Counted from the first letter of the stretch, positions 9,318 to 19,489 are shown. The stretch: DNA of 26,972 nt from Saccoglossus kowalevskii (GCF_000003605.2 NW_003110481.1:41127-68098); one strand, 5' to 3'. Numbers and translations: made by a program. The notes: generated from the sequence alone by a model not told the origin.

Positions 9318-12300
9318 ATGGTCCAGTCGACATGAATATGACATCACATAGTATAAGGAAATATATGGGCACCAACGATGAAATGATAACAACCCCACAC
9401 TCATCCATTTTTCATGATTAATATCTGTATCTATAAAATATACTCCACGCCAAGCATACATGTTTTTTCGTACGAAAAAAGTGATATCAATGTGTTATTT
9501 ACTGTGTATAATTTCATTGCATTCCATGATCTGGCTTCTTGCAAAATAGTTGTGTTGAAACACACAGATTGATACTGACCGCGTCTGTAGTTGTATGATA
9601 TCGATTCATTCATCCACTTTTTAATTTAATTGCATTTCACAGTGTCGCAAGCAGGAATTATATGATGCGTGCAGTTTTATTATACGGTAAATTCATTAAG
9701 CGACACGCATATATATGCAGGAACCCATATCACATAAATTGACCAGTGATGAACAAACTTATTCGCCAGTATTAACGAGCGAATGCCATGTACATTTCTA
9801 ATGGGGCTAAAACCGCGCGCTGGGAAATGTACGAATCCCAAATGACGCTGGCCCTAAAATGTCTATTTCACTAAACTCACAATTTATTCCATGTTTCATT
9901 GCCCTGTGCCCTCGTGTGCGTATCACATACCCACCATGGGACAAGGTACGATTCTACTTGTTTATCACCCATTTGAGTTGGAGACACATGCGCAAAACTA
10001 GAGATTAGTGTGACGTCGTCAGAACATGTCCTAATTGAGATACTGATGTCTATCTCGACGAAAAATGTTGTTGGCGTCATTTTACTCAGCTAATCAATCT
10101 ATATTTAGTCTTATAAAATCTCCGTCTGCATCGAAACTAACCATTATACTGAAAACTACGTTTCTAATATGAATGTCACGATGTAGACTGTGTAGATACC
10201 CCCCAGTGAAACAAGAGAATCCTCTGGCTGACTGCCATAGCACCTGAACTATGTCCCAATGTTTACTTACACTACATATGAATCACCAGTGAAACACTAA
10301 TTTATAGATTTTCAACCTCGTCCAAGATATTTATTAATACTCGGTTTCCTGTTATTTATTGCTTATTATGATCCTCGTTCTCGAGCAGTATAATTGGTCA
10401 TACTCTAGGTCACGACCACGTCTCCTGAACTCAACTAAAATATATATTGTGTTGATTGATTTATATTCGCCGTCATTCATTATATTCAGTATAATTACAG
10501 ACCTCCGGCGTTGCGCATAGCACTGCGTCCTTACTCACTTTGCAAATAGTCTCTCCAAGGATTGACTGCGCGTCACGCTGTTAGTTTGGATAAATCATCA
10601 GCGATATATCCGTCCAGCGAACACTCCAGACTTGGTGGATGTACTTAATTTCAGAAGTGGGGGGTCACAGATCAACGCAAGTACATAATTCGATACAAAA
10701 TTCTTGGTTTGAAAAAAACTACCGTTAGTATTTCGGACAAACGACAGCGATTATCTGTTCAAAAATGTATGTTACCAAACTTTTATATGCATGTATGTTA
10801 TGAACAAGCTGAAAACATCAAAAAAGTATATATATAAATTTTAGGTAGGTTATTCATAATTGAATGTTTTATTTTCACTCACCCAGCTCACAGACAATTA
10901 AGAGTGACCAGGCACACAATATGTAATGTGTCATATTAATAATAATCATATTTTACGAACAGCATATCATTTGTAAACCAGTTTTCAAAATACATGTCTG
11001 CGTACATTTATTTTGAAGTATAATACTTCGGATTTTCAATGTACTTGAGTTCTGTCATTTTTCTATAAAAATGAATTATTCAGCCATCTGCAGTTAGGAT
11101 GCATGTAATTCCTAAATAACTGCAAGTTAGGTATTTTACTATTGTTGTTTCAGATGCTGCTTTTCCTGCTTAAGAATGTAGTAACTGTTTTCAGGAAGTG
11201 AAATTCTCACTTATAATAGAGGCGTTGTTTTGAACCATATCAAACTATAAATTGAGTACATAATTCAAGACGTTATGTTACATACAAACTTCGTGTGGTC
11301 ACGTGACTGCTAAATAAATAAATCTTATATTGGAGAGTCATGATACCCCATTATTTTTGCTTAACTGTTTTAAATGTTTATTTTTATGTTTTTCCCAAAA
11401 TATGCTGTTCGTTTTACACGTATCTTTAAGATGAGTAAATTTAACAAAAATCGACATGACTTATGTTCATATACATTACATCTACATTCTGTGAAAACAG
11501 TGGAGGAATCTGATGAGTGCATTCCGAGTTGTACTTAATTCGATTGATCATTAGAACAAAGATATACACTAATTTGCATATTGATAGATGAATAGTTGCT
11601 GCATTTATTATTTAAATAACAATGACATCTTCTGTGACCAATGTTTTGACGTCCAGCAAAATGTAGATGACTGTAAACAGTTACAAATGTTTTAAAATTA
11701 TTTCATACTTAACTGTGTGATTTATTAATTATTTAAAATATAAATAAATATGAAGATTCTGTCATCATAACAATACGAGTTGTCGAGTTTGACTACTGTT
11801 CGTTCCATTTATATTAGAGCTATAAAATTGTCATGGAATATTTAGATATAACTATGGATTTTATAATTATAAAAAGTTCATTATGATTAACATGTGCCAA
11901 AAACTCCTTAAAGAATATTCGTTTTACACTGACAACATATATCATATAATAGCGTAATGATCTAGTTGGTCATGTCGAATGTTATACTATTCACATAATG
12001 ATACAGAATGATTGAGCACGTTTTAATTCTAAAGATCGTTGCAGATAGTTTCAATATTTTATTTAAATATATGAATTTCATTGCAGGTTGACGAATTGTT
12101 TTTTGATAAAAGGGCAAAATGGTTCTAGGTTGTTGCGTCAGTAATTATAAAGTATCGTATTGGATTTGAAAACCATTGGACTGTGACAGAACTCTCAGAC
12201 AATGACTGCAGTTCAGAGATTACTTGAGGGACAAATTTTGCTGACAAAAATGGTTTCAGGTTGATAGTTGAGGGGGCGTAACCCCGGTAACGTCGCCACT

Positions 12301-12361
12301 GCTACCTTAACAATGAAAGGATACAAACATTATTTGGTACCAAACCGATCAGATTTAACTG
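9318..12361. other. Gene-free AT-rich stretch with nested hairpins
   Basis: No protein family is recognisable in any frame. Two hairpins stand out: GTACATT...GAAGTAT-A-ATACTTC...AATGTAC (11002-11044, a stem within a stem) and TGCAGTTAGGA...TCCTAaatAACTGCA (11089-11124). 'CCAGTGAAACA' occurs twice 80 bp apart (near 10204 and 10285) and 'CCAGTGAAACA' again near 23625. The segment before 12361 may contain decayed upstream parts of the DIRS-like relic, but I could not recognise them. Confidence 0.45.
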
Positions 12362-12732
12362 ATGGCAAAACACCTAAAGCTCGAACTGAACACTGCAGCA
12401 GATGTTCTGTCGCGTGACAACTCGCCCAGTTCCTGGGAAACCAATTGTTTAATTTATAAACAGGTAATCCGTAGATTGTTTTGTCAACCACTAAAATCAC
12501 AAGAGACATGTGTTTGTATCACCAGCCCTGTGCAATCGAATCCAGACATAGAACGAACATGGAAGAACATGGACGTGTTTCCATCTTTATAGCAGCGACT
12601 GCAGTTATTCAGAAAGCAAAAATCGTGGTGGAAACTTTTATCACACAGTATGACCTAGCATGTCATGGATTCCCCTTCTTTTCAGACAAATCTGGGTGGC
12701 CTTTCTCCAACAAATTCTTGTCAGTGACCTAG
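12362..12732 (+). pseudogene. DIRS-like retrotransposon fragment: end of RNase H and following linker
   Basis: The plus-strand frame opens with 'MAKHLKLELNTAADVLSRDN', the RNase H tail seen in DIRS-type and related retrotransposons: a His just before a short gap, then an AAD-x-LSRD block. It goes on to 'SSWETN' and 'SPVQSNPDIERTWKNMDVF', which fits the conserved linker after RNase H in those elements. A frameshift near 12570-12590 moves the match to another frame ('AATAVIQKAKIVVETF', then 'HGFPFFSDKSGWPF'). DIRS elements use a tyrosine recombinase rather than a DDE integrase; no recombinase motif is visible to the right. The element is truncated on both sides, frameshifted and non-functional. 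A Ty3-type origin is a less likely alternative. Confidence 0.6.
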
Positions 12733-13480
12733 GTACATCACAAATGACAATGTCAAACGTATACTCGTCATCGATTCAGTCCTCCAGATATCCATGGTTA
12801 CGTCTCGAGCACTTCACCAAATGAACGTTGAAGCCAAAAAATCAACCGTTGCCTTGGTCGACGTCACTGTTAATGGTGCTGGATTATTTAAAATAAAAAA
12901 ACAAAGACATATCTATTTCAGTGTGGTCAAGGAAAATGGTATCCGTACTAGCCCTAATCATGACGGCAATGCAGTTAGGTATGACCCCTGTCTATCGATC
13001 ATGATCATGTTTTGAGGCAGATGGAAGATCATGTTTGCCTCCCGTACATTACGAGCTAAGAATCACAAATACTCCGAAAATCAGATCCTGGTATTTGCTT
13101 GATCTGTCCTGTTCACGCCGCGCACGTGCATTCAGGGGGGGGGGGGGCAGAGAATACCAGGAAGGAGTGTATCTCTTTATTCCTATGCTTCACACATTGT
13201 AATGTTCCATGTATAATAACCACGGTATTCAGTTTTCAGGTCTCTCATGTGTGGATGTTATCATTTTTTTAATTATTTGTATTTTTAATGACTGTACAGG
13301 GCTGCGGTCGTCCCATTACCAGTCTTATTAAAATAAAATCCTGTTTTTTTGTGTTTTTTTAAATATAACTATTATTTATTTTAATTATTTTTTGACGTTA
13401 CAATTATTATGCTGTGAGAATTGGTTTGTTTATGAAAGCCACCGGGTGCGGCAAATTTATTGTAAGAGCAAATATTAAAA
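12733..13480. other. Flank of the DIRS-like relic, no gene
   Basis: A 73-codon plus-strand frame at 12794-13015 has a plausible composition but no domain that I recognise. It may be a decayed continuation of the same element. A 13-base G run and T-rich runs follow. Confidence 0.4.
13135..13147 (+). repeat. G13 homopolymer
   Basis: Thirteen consecutive G in AT-rich surroundings. It could take part in G-quadruplex or triplex structure, and its length is a likely place for sequencing or assembly error. Confidence 0.9.
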
Positions 13481-13571
13481 CGAATAATAATAAATATAAT
13501 TAATAGCAATAATAATAATAATAAAATTAAAATAATAATGAAAAAAATATTAAAATAAAATTTAAATAAAT
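13481..13571 (+). repeat. Degenerate (AAT)n / A-rich microsatellite
   Basis: AATAATAAT runs interleaved with AAAATTAAAAT variants. The minus-strand frame over it, rich in isoleucine and leucine, is produced by the repeat and is not a membrane protein. Confidence 0.85.
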
Positions 13572-14144
13572 AAGCCAACCAGGATCTTATTTAAAGCAGA
13601 TTGCCCCATTCCGAGCAGGACCGCCCTTTAATGACATACAACGTGTCTCAAATTTACTACCATCTAGTACCCTCCCACACATTCCTATTTTATCTGGTGT
13701 CACAAAGAGCGAGCAGCTTCAGTCGCAGTACGAGGAGATAGACTTCTTCTTCTTCAATTATTGAAAAAAGTTGGCAAGCAAGGCGTTTGTACTCCACAAC
13801 GACAGCAGGTAGAGACACTAAAGACTGAGTAATACATTTTTGTGAAGGTTTCTGAAAACATGGGTATTAGAAATATGTCCATGTCAAATGTTTTGTATTG
13901 AATTATTCATAGGTACTTGACAAAGCATACAATACATCTTACGTACGTATGTATGCAATGCAACTGCTTGCTGAATATTTCAATTTTATCATTTAAATCG
14001 TGGTATAAGTCATTATTCGCATCTCTCTTTCGTAATCAATGGTACCCAACTAATGGCTTATATTACTTAGTTACTCGGAGCTGTTAATTATCAAATTGTT
14101 AGCATATATAAACATATTATACATCTGTCACCGTAACGTCGTAA
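13572..14144. other. Gene-free stretch
   Basis: No supported coding or RNA feature. A TTCTTCTTC run lies near 13745 and a TACGTACGTATGTATG string near 13940. Confidence 0.5.
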
Positions 14145-14256
14145 GTTACAGCGTGCCGTAATTTTGCGGTATTTTACGGGGTATTTTTATCCTACCATAT
14201 TAGGAAATGCGAATTCCAAATATGGAATGATTACGCGCGTAGCCGTATCGGTGGAA
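14145..14256 (+). repeat. Serial-hairpin dispersed repeat, copy 1
   Basis: This segment matches the reverse complement of 22171-22270 over roughly 87 aligned bases, with about nine in ten identical by my hand alignment. It contains three small hairpins in a row: CCGTAA...TTACGG, TCCTA...TAGGA and ATTCCA...TGGAAT. Its right part, from ATATGGAATGATTACGCG to TATCGGTGGAAT, recurs as a direct copy at 14435-14500. No coding capacity. I infer a dispersed non-autonomous element family. Confidence 0.7.
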
Positions 14257-14432
14257 TATTGCTATTGTTACATTGTTGAATACAGAAATACAAAAACAAC
14301 ATTCATAGATTAACAAAGCAAGTAAAAAAATCATGTCTCAAAAAGACAGTAGGGTTTAGGGTGAAATAAGATAAAAAGTGGAACACACGCTAAACAAGAG
14401 GAAAATAATATGTTCAAATGTATATCACATTA
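14257..14432. other. Spacer between repeat copies 1 and 2
   Basis: AT-rich, no coding feature. Confidence 0.5.
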
Positions 14433-14500
14433 CTAATATGGAATGATTACGCGAGTAGCCGCGTCCTCTAATAATAAAATATTATTAATATCGGTGGAAT
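14433..14500 (+). repeat. Serial-hairpin dispersed repeat, partial copy 2
   Basis: AATATGGAATGATTACGCG, then GTAGCCG and finally TATCGGTGGAAT match copy 1. Between GTAGCCG and TATCGGTGG this copy carries about 27 extra bases (CGTCCTCTAATAATAAAATA and following). The CTAATAATAA part of these extra bases is also present in the 22171-22270 copy, so copy 1 has probably lost it. Confidence 0.6.
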
Positions 14501-15012
14501 TACTTTGGAAATACTCCAACTGATCAAAATAAATATATGACTGCTCTTTAAACGTGTAATTATACGATATGCCCACACTGAACACAATATCCTATGATAA
14601 GAGTCAACGTTACAAGCAGGCGCAAACAAGATTCGTACTAGGAAAGTCTATAAACATTGCAATATAGCGAAAGACATTTTTTATTGATGCTTTCAAATGA
14701 TCTGTGGAAATTTCACTTTTCTTGGCACCACTTGATATTGGACTAAATGATTTTTGTCTAGGTACATACTATAGCCAAGTTGTTTGTTTTATTTCGTTTA
14801 AAAAGACGTTTATTTATTTGCGGTCGCTTCAAACGTATTGGTGTTATTTGAATATTGATAAAGAATTTCCAAAGGAGCTGCAAGTTATTCGTACGACTTT
14901 TGTTTGCGCCCACAATGAGGATGTTTGAACTCACTAGTATATCACGCCTGTAAATGAACGATTGCGATTTGGTGAAAGGTAATTCTAAAGTATGAACGGT
15001 CAATTACAGATT
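14501..15012. other. Gene-free stretch with two opposed 75-80 codon frames
   Basis: A plus-strand frame (14704-14928) and a minus-strand frame (14758-15003) overlap in antisense. Neither matches a family that I know. At most one could be real, and both lengths are within chance. Confidence 0.4.
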
Positions 15013-15277
15013 TGTCATGGTTTCATGTTCTACTACCAGTAACACCCGAGCGTTATCACATTACATTCACTGTAACCGTCATTGGTGACTACGCCGAGTG
15101 GTCGTGTTATGGGTTGGCATGGAAATCAGTTAAACAGAAGATGTGCAATGCCTTATTGAGTTGACATGGAAGCGTTTTACTTGGCATATTGGCCTAAAGG
15201 TTGCTTCCAGACCAATTCAGAAAAGGAATAAAGTAGCAATATGACACATCTTTATTTTCAGAATTTACATTGGCGAC
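15013..15277 (+). mobile_element. Possible LTR with adjoining primer-binding site
   Basis: A 257-bp segment begins TGTCATGG and ends TTTACA at 15269, so it has TG...CA termini. It contains AATAAA at 15227-15232 and is followed one base later by TGGCGAC (15271-15277). TGGCGAC matches the first seven bases expected of a primer-binding site complementary to a tRNA ending GTCGCCA; the match stops there. The arrangement TG...AATAAA...CA plus TGG fits the 5' end of an LTR retrotransposon on the plus strand. No second LTR copy was found and no gag follows. It points opposite to the gypsy pol relic at 16.5-17.95 kb, so it would be a separate insertion. Confidence 0.25.
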
Positions 15278-15365
15278 ACAATTGATAATTGGTACAATAA
15301 GTCAAGCACAGATATTCTTCCTTATTTGCTAGTGCTCGCACTATCATTTAATTTGCCCGACTTAC

Positions 15366-15435
15366 CAAATTCTCGCCTCTTCTTATCTGACCTCTTCCTG
15401 CTACCTCCAGACTTCCTCTGTCTTGGTCTGATTTT
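15366..15435 (-). other. Candidate internal exon with basic NLS-like peptide
   Basis: On the minus strand a possible acceptor (AACCCAG, weak pyrimidine tract) precedes a 70-base purine-rich segment that ends in a strong donor TTG|GTAAGT. The segment reads KIRPRQRKSGGSRKRSDKKR followed by REFG. It is lysine/arginine dense with two basic clusters like a bipartite nuclear localisation signal. Its many GAAGAGG-type purine runs resemble exonic splicing enhancers. If unspliced, the surrounding frame runs from 15504 to a stop at 15322. It is not similar to anything I can name, and no partner exon is confirmed. Confidence 0.2.
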
Positions 15436-16499
15436 CTGGGTTGATTTTGATTTGTAAACAACCACATCACTTGAGAGCATATTTAGCCAACTACCTAAAC
15501 TCAATAGCGACTGTCATCTTGCTAAACGCATTGGACCGTAAAGGAAGAGTTGAATTCACTCTCTAGGTGATGAGAATGACACTTGAATGGATAACTAGAG
15601 TAAATACGTTCAGTCAGCATAGAAATTTCTGCTTTGCGATACAATTCCTCTGGATTATGATGGAAACGTTTATCCCACTTTGATTTAGAACAATTCGATT
15701 TATTTTGAGCCCTGAAAACGTTGAGCTGTTGTGATAGACCGAACAGTAATTGATGAAGTTGACAACATCGACCCCTAGGTAAAAGATTGTATCAGGTATA
15801 CCGATGGTGTTGACTAGACAATGACATATTGTATATGAACAGCTCTATTGTGTTGACAATACATGTAAAACTTGAGGGAATATCACGTGTTGAGATGATT
15901 GCAATAAGTGTGGTCATGATTCCTAGCTACATGATGACTAACCACCCCTTAATCAATGTTGAAGATAACAATTTCGTATAATTGTATGTATGATATCTCG
16001 CCTGTTTATACATATTATTGGCGTCACACTAACCCCACCACTTCTGACAACAATTTCAATTAACAATTCTTTATGTTAATGTCTACCCACTGCACTATGT
16101 AATATATAACACGGTACTTTATTTATTCTTGATGTATTTCAAAATACCTGAATTAGTTATAGACCAGACATGGCAAAAACAGATGTACGAATAATACCAG
16201 TGAATTTGCTATAAAATACAGAATCATTTAAAACCTTGTTTACTTGTACAAACTGGTGCAAAGATATACAGAATAAACTTGTGTTCAATGCGTTGCTCCA
16301 TGGCTGCCGATATGAGCCCTCAATGTCTGAATGTAAGACCTAGAATCAATGTGTTTCACAGGCCTGTTCTCACGACTGACTCTATGGATGACTCTATGTG
16401 TTCCTATCAATGAGTCTTGGTGAATCATTGCTCCCATGTTCCTATTATATTATTCCTACACTGCCATTTTCGTAGATTTCAGATATTTTTTTTAGTAGT
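15436..16499. other. Flank downstream of the gypsy relic; possible 3' LTR
   Basis: An 89-codon minus-strand open frame (15525-15791) has no recognised family. Just beyond the integrase relic on the minus strand, 16460 down to 16237 begins TGTAGGAATA and ends GTAAACA, so it could be the 224-bp 3' LTR of that relic. The purine tract before it is poor and no 5' partner was found, so this is only a guess from position and termini. Confidence 0.3.
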
Positions 16500-17165
16500 G
16501 TGTCTATCCTAATAATTCTCTTGATTTGCGTCTGCGCTTGACTTTCTTGGTTGAAACAGTGGTTTGGATTTCGACATTTTGTACATCATTAATGATGCTT
16601 GTGTGAGGTCATAGTTCAAAAAGCTTTATTTTGACAGTCGAGCCATACAAGATATGGCTCCCGTCCCGTCATCCTTAGCGTTCTTGATTAACCATTTAAT
16701 AGGATGAATAGTAGATCTTTATGTAGTTATCTTAGAACGCCAGTCATTCACGCACTGATGGAATCATTGACTCACGAATAATACATTGTCAGCAAATACT
16801 TCATCCGGTATTCCAAAACGTGAAACGATGGAAGACATTCGTGTAATTACTATTCTGCTGTCTTAGCTGTCGGCAAATTTATACTTGGAAATTTGGAAAA
16901 GTAATCAGTCTGTACGCGGTAGTGATTGCCACTCAAATGAATTATGTCACTTTTGCCATCCTCTCTCGCGTATTGGTTTACTCTGATTAGTTCTTCTGTG
17001 TTAGGTGCACATTCCTAGTCACGAAAAGCTTTGTTCAATTATTGAAACACTTTGTCGTCTACAGTAGCGTTTCTCAACTCGCCTAATGTGTATGGTGAGG
17101 CAAGGAAATTGTTTACTAATGAGTGAGCTACGACACTCATTTCAGTGTCAAGTTTTTCATCACCT
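16500..17165 (-). pseudogene. Relic of gypsy integrase
   Basis: 'DEKLDTEMSVVAHSLVNNFL' and 'ATVDDKVFQ' form the linker after RNase H. The HHCC zinc-binding region is largely deleted. The catalytic core then begins 'DIIHLSGNHYRVQTDYFSKF', which keeps the first DDE aspartate. 'VSRFGIPDEVFADNVLFVSQ' keeps the second aspartate, but the glycine that normally follows DN is valine. 'WLIKNAKDDGTG' is the helix after the third acidic residue; the NG...E segment before it is lost, so the catalytic Glu is missing. 'VQTTVSTKKVKRRRKS' fits the basic C-terminal tail. Many stops and frameshifts. Certain as a relic, non-functional. Confidence 0.85.
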
Positions 17166-17177
17166 TTTGTGGCTTAA

Positions 17178-17600
17178 GTAAGAGTTGATACAATGTTGAC
17201 AATATACCTCTTTTCAAATGGTCGTGTCTGATGATATCTCTGCAGTCGCGTCTTCATGATATGATGTATTGGTGATGTCTTACATAATAGTTCTGTTAGT
17301 ATTGTTTCTAGTGGCATGTATGTTAATCAGTTTTCCATATACATACTGGTTCACAAGAAAACACGATAGAAGCGTTTCCTTTTCTGTCATGCATGGTTCT
17401 GCTTTGTTTGGGTTAGCAAACACAACGCATATATTATTGCATGGTTTTCTTGAAACAAGCATTTTATACGAACTGCTTTGCTTACATCATAGCACTGGTC
17501 TGCTTGGCGTATTGTTTTATCTTGTTCATGTTTCCATCTCCGTTTATCTTTTTTCAGTTAGAACTTTCATGATGTCAATTCAGACTCGTTTGGAATGAGC
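17178..17600 (-). pseudogene. Relic of gypsy RNase H domain
   Basis: From the high-coordinate end: 'KKDKRRWKHEQDKTIRQ' is the connection segment before RNase H. 'CYDVSKAVRIKCLFQENHAI' has lost about ten residues, including the first catalytic Asp region. 'EKETLLSCFLVNQYVYGKLI' is the helix and strand with the catalytic Glu context. 'LETILTELLCKTSP' and 'TRLQRYHQTRPFEKRYI' follow, in the place where intact elements have the closing helix and the DTLSR-type end. Several frameshifts and stops separate them. The antisense of this segment happens to be open for 109 codons on the plus strand and looks like a small membrane protein; that is an artefact. Confidence 0.78.
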
Positions 17601-17667
17601 TAAGGTGATTGACCATACCAAGTATCTATTTCCGCAGTGTTTTTGCGTTTTATAAGTTTTTTTCTTA

Positions 17668-17950
17668 AATCACTGGCTGTACATTACCACTTATTTTAAA
17701 GTAATACGCGCCTGGCAGTTGACCAAGCGCAGTCACTGAGAGGTCACTGAACTATTCTATTAAATATTTCTTAGGTTTAATCTAAAGACGCAATAGTGGC
17801 GGAGAGTGTAATCTGTAGAATCCGCACATTTACGTCTTGTCATTAATGATATTATTATTTTTATTATAACTGTCCGATGAGGTATTACGTTAGTATTTCC
17901 GTACAAATACAGCACTGTTTTAGTTGGCTGTACATGATAGTTCATTAGAG
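17668..17950 (-). pseudogene. Relic of gypsy protease end and RT start
   Basis: 'VQPTKTVLYLYGNTNVIPHR' (17933 downward) resembles the conserved block at the end of the protease domain, with a threonine-rich strand and then a YG turn. In another frame 'GFYRLHSPPLLRL' resembles the strand that closes the domain. 'ALGQLPGAYYFKISGNVQPV' (17730-17668) matches the LPG-x-Y segment that opens the RT fingers, where a proline-rich primer-grip lead-in follows. Frames change between the blocks and stops interrupt them. The RT catalytic YxDD region should follow but is absent: sequence from the RT thumb/connection resumes within about 80 bases. No protease catalytic DTG was found. Confidence 0.65.
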
Positions 17951-19489
17951 CTAACTGCAGATTTAAATTTTATATTCACTCTAAACCATTAAACAGCAAT
18001 GATGTGGACCATGCCTTGTCATTATAATTGCCTTGCTTACCATGCACATTAGCAGTAATTAAGTCGCCAACGAACAGCTGCTATCGTTATCGTCACGGTC
18101 ATCAGTGTCTACTTCAAACTTTTACAAAGTTACCTTTTCTACCGAAAGCTGGATACGACCGAGCTCATATAGGAGAGTACACTCCCTGCACTTAAGTACT
18201 CGTAACGCGTTCCTTCCTTTCGACCTTTCATAACTATAGGACGAATGGTCCTATCATTGCCTCAATTTTACATTTGCAACTTTCTGCAGCGCTACACTTT
18301 CAACGGTTTTTGCTAGTGCCATTGGTGCTACTCTTAGCAATCGTTGTTTTAATTGCACATCTCTGATAACTTATACTGATATTTTTGGGAGTGCATGATA
18401 TTGCTTTTTTTCAATTCAGCCTCAAATTTCTCATTTTCGCGTTTTGAATTTTTACAAGGTAGCATTGGAACTTATTTGTGTCATCTGTAATATAACAATG
18501 TTCGTACCTTCATCGGTTCTTGCCTGTTCTCCTGGTGCCTTAATGTAAATCACGAATTGACATCTACATTTGCGCTAATTTTCTGCTAAATGTGCTAGCA
18601 ACGAAAAAAGACCAGTGCCATTGAGCTGTAACATAGGCTGTGAAGTTTTCGTCGTTGGGAAATAATTTCTACACTAGATGTTTTAACTTCTGGCACCATG
18701 CTATACAGCTATATAGCATTTACTGCCTAGCTTATAACTAAAAAGCTTATTACCCATTTGAACTACAGTGATGTATTTGTGTTTTCCATAACTCTTACCC
18801 CATTAATGCATCTGACAGAATATGAATGTCTCTATGTATTTTCATGACTAACAATATGGATGCAGGTGGTCACATGGCATACTTGATTGGTGTTTCTCTG
18901 TATCCCTTGACAGCTTTTGTTAATGTTTCTATTTATATCTATTACTGAATTTATAGCTGCATTGTCGTTTCTCTTTCACTGTATCTATATATTAAAGTGA
19001 ATGATGAGGGTTCTACAATTTCAGCATTCTTTGCAAACTTGTTGAATGTGATCCTATAAGAAAACCTAAAACGCGTCCTTCAAGCAATACACTAAACGGA
19101 GGGATACTGTGTGTATAACAACTAACCTCAACAAGAATTGGGGGAATGAGGATGAAAGGAATATATAATCTCGATAACATCATTCTATTGTCTACGGTGT
19201 GTAACAATATCAATGCAAATGTAAGCCTGTTTTAAACTCACGGAATATATTTTCATTACGAGCAAATATAATTAAAAAAATCGTAATAATCACATTCATC
19301 TAAAATCATACTAGTACTATATTTTCTATTATTTTGTAATTGTTGTCATTATTATTACCTAAATCTTATTTTAACTATCGCCGCATACATCTGAACCGAA
19401 ATATATAACGAGATTTCAACGAGATTTCCTCTGACTGGTTTAGTCAGCCATTCATAGTCCTCCTTCTATAGAGCACCTGGTGACATAAC
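17951..19489. other. Gene-free stretch upstream of the gypsy relic
   Basis: No recognisable gag or coding exon. A perfect 8-bp hairpin ATGCTATA...TATAGCAT spans 18698-18719. Minus-strand TTGGCGAC at 18063-18070 might be a leftover primer-binding site. Confidence 0.45.

Larger units (their letters stand above)
16500..17950 (-). mobile_element. Ty3/gypsy-type LTR retrotransposon relic (pol)
   Basis: Minus-strand fragments appear in the canonical Ty3/gypsy order: protease/RT junction, RNase H, integrase. They are scattered over all three frames with many stops. The internal length (about 1.45 kb) is well under half that of an intact pol, because the RT core and the integrase zinc-binding region are missing. 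Gag is not recognisable. TTGGCGAC occurs on the minus strand at 18063-18070 and could be the remains of a primer-binding site, but no LTR end precedes it. The element is long dead. Confidence 0.8.

Noticed and set aside
9877-10080. 67-codon minus-strand frame with protein-like composition
   Set aside because: No domain, no splice sites of note; not enough to call an exon.
15525-15791. 89-codon minus-strand open frame beside the basic exon candidate
   Set aside because: No similarity that I can name, no good start codon, and chance gives several such frames.
16640-16660. 8-bp inverted repeat GAGCCATA...TATGGCTC inside the integrase relic
   Set aside because: Isolated short hairpin, expected by chance.
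17269-17598. 109-codon hydrophobic plus-strand frame
   Set aside because: Antisense of the gypsy RNase H relic and starts at TTG; not a host gene.
18063-18070. Minus-strand TTGGCGAC as the primer-binding site of the gypsy relic
   Set aside because: The preceding bases end CTGTTCG instead of CA, and no matching LTR was found; kept only as a remark.
18698-18719. 8-bp hairpin ATGCTATA...TATAGCAT
   Set aside because: Short AT-rich stem, expected by chance.
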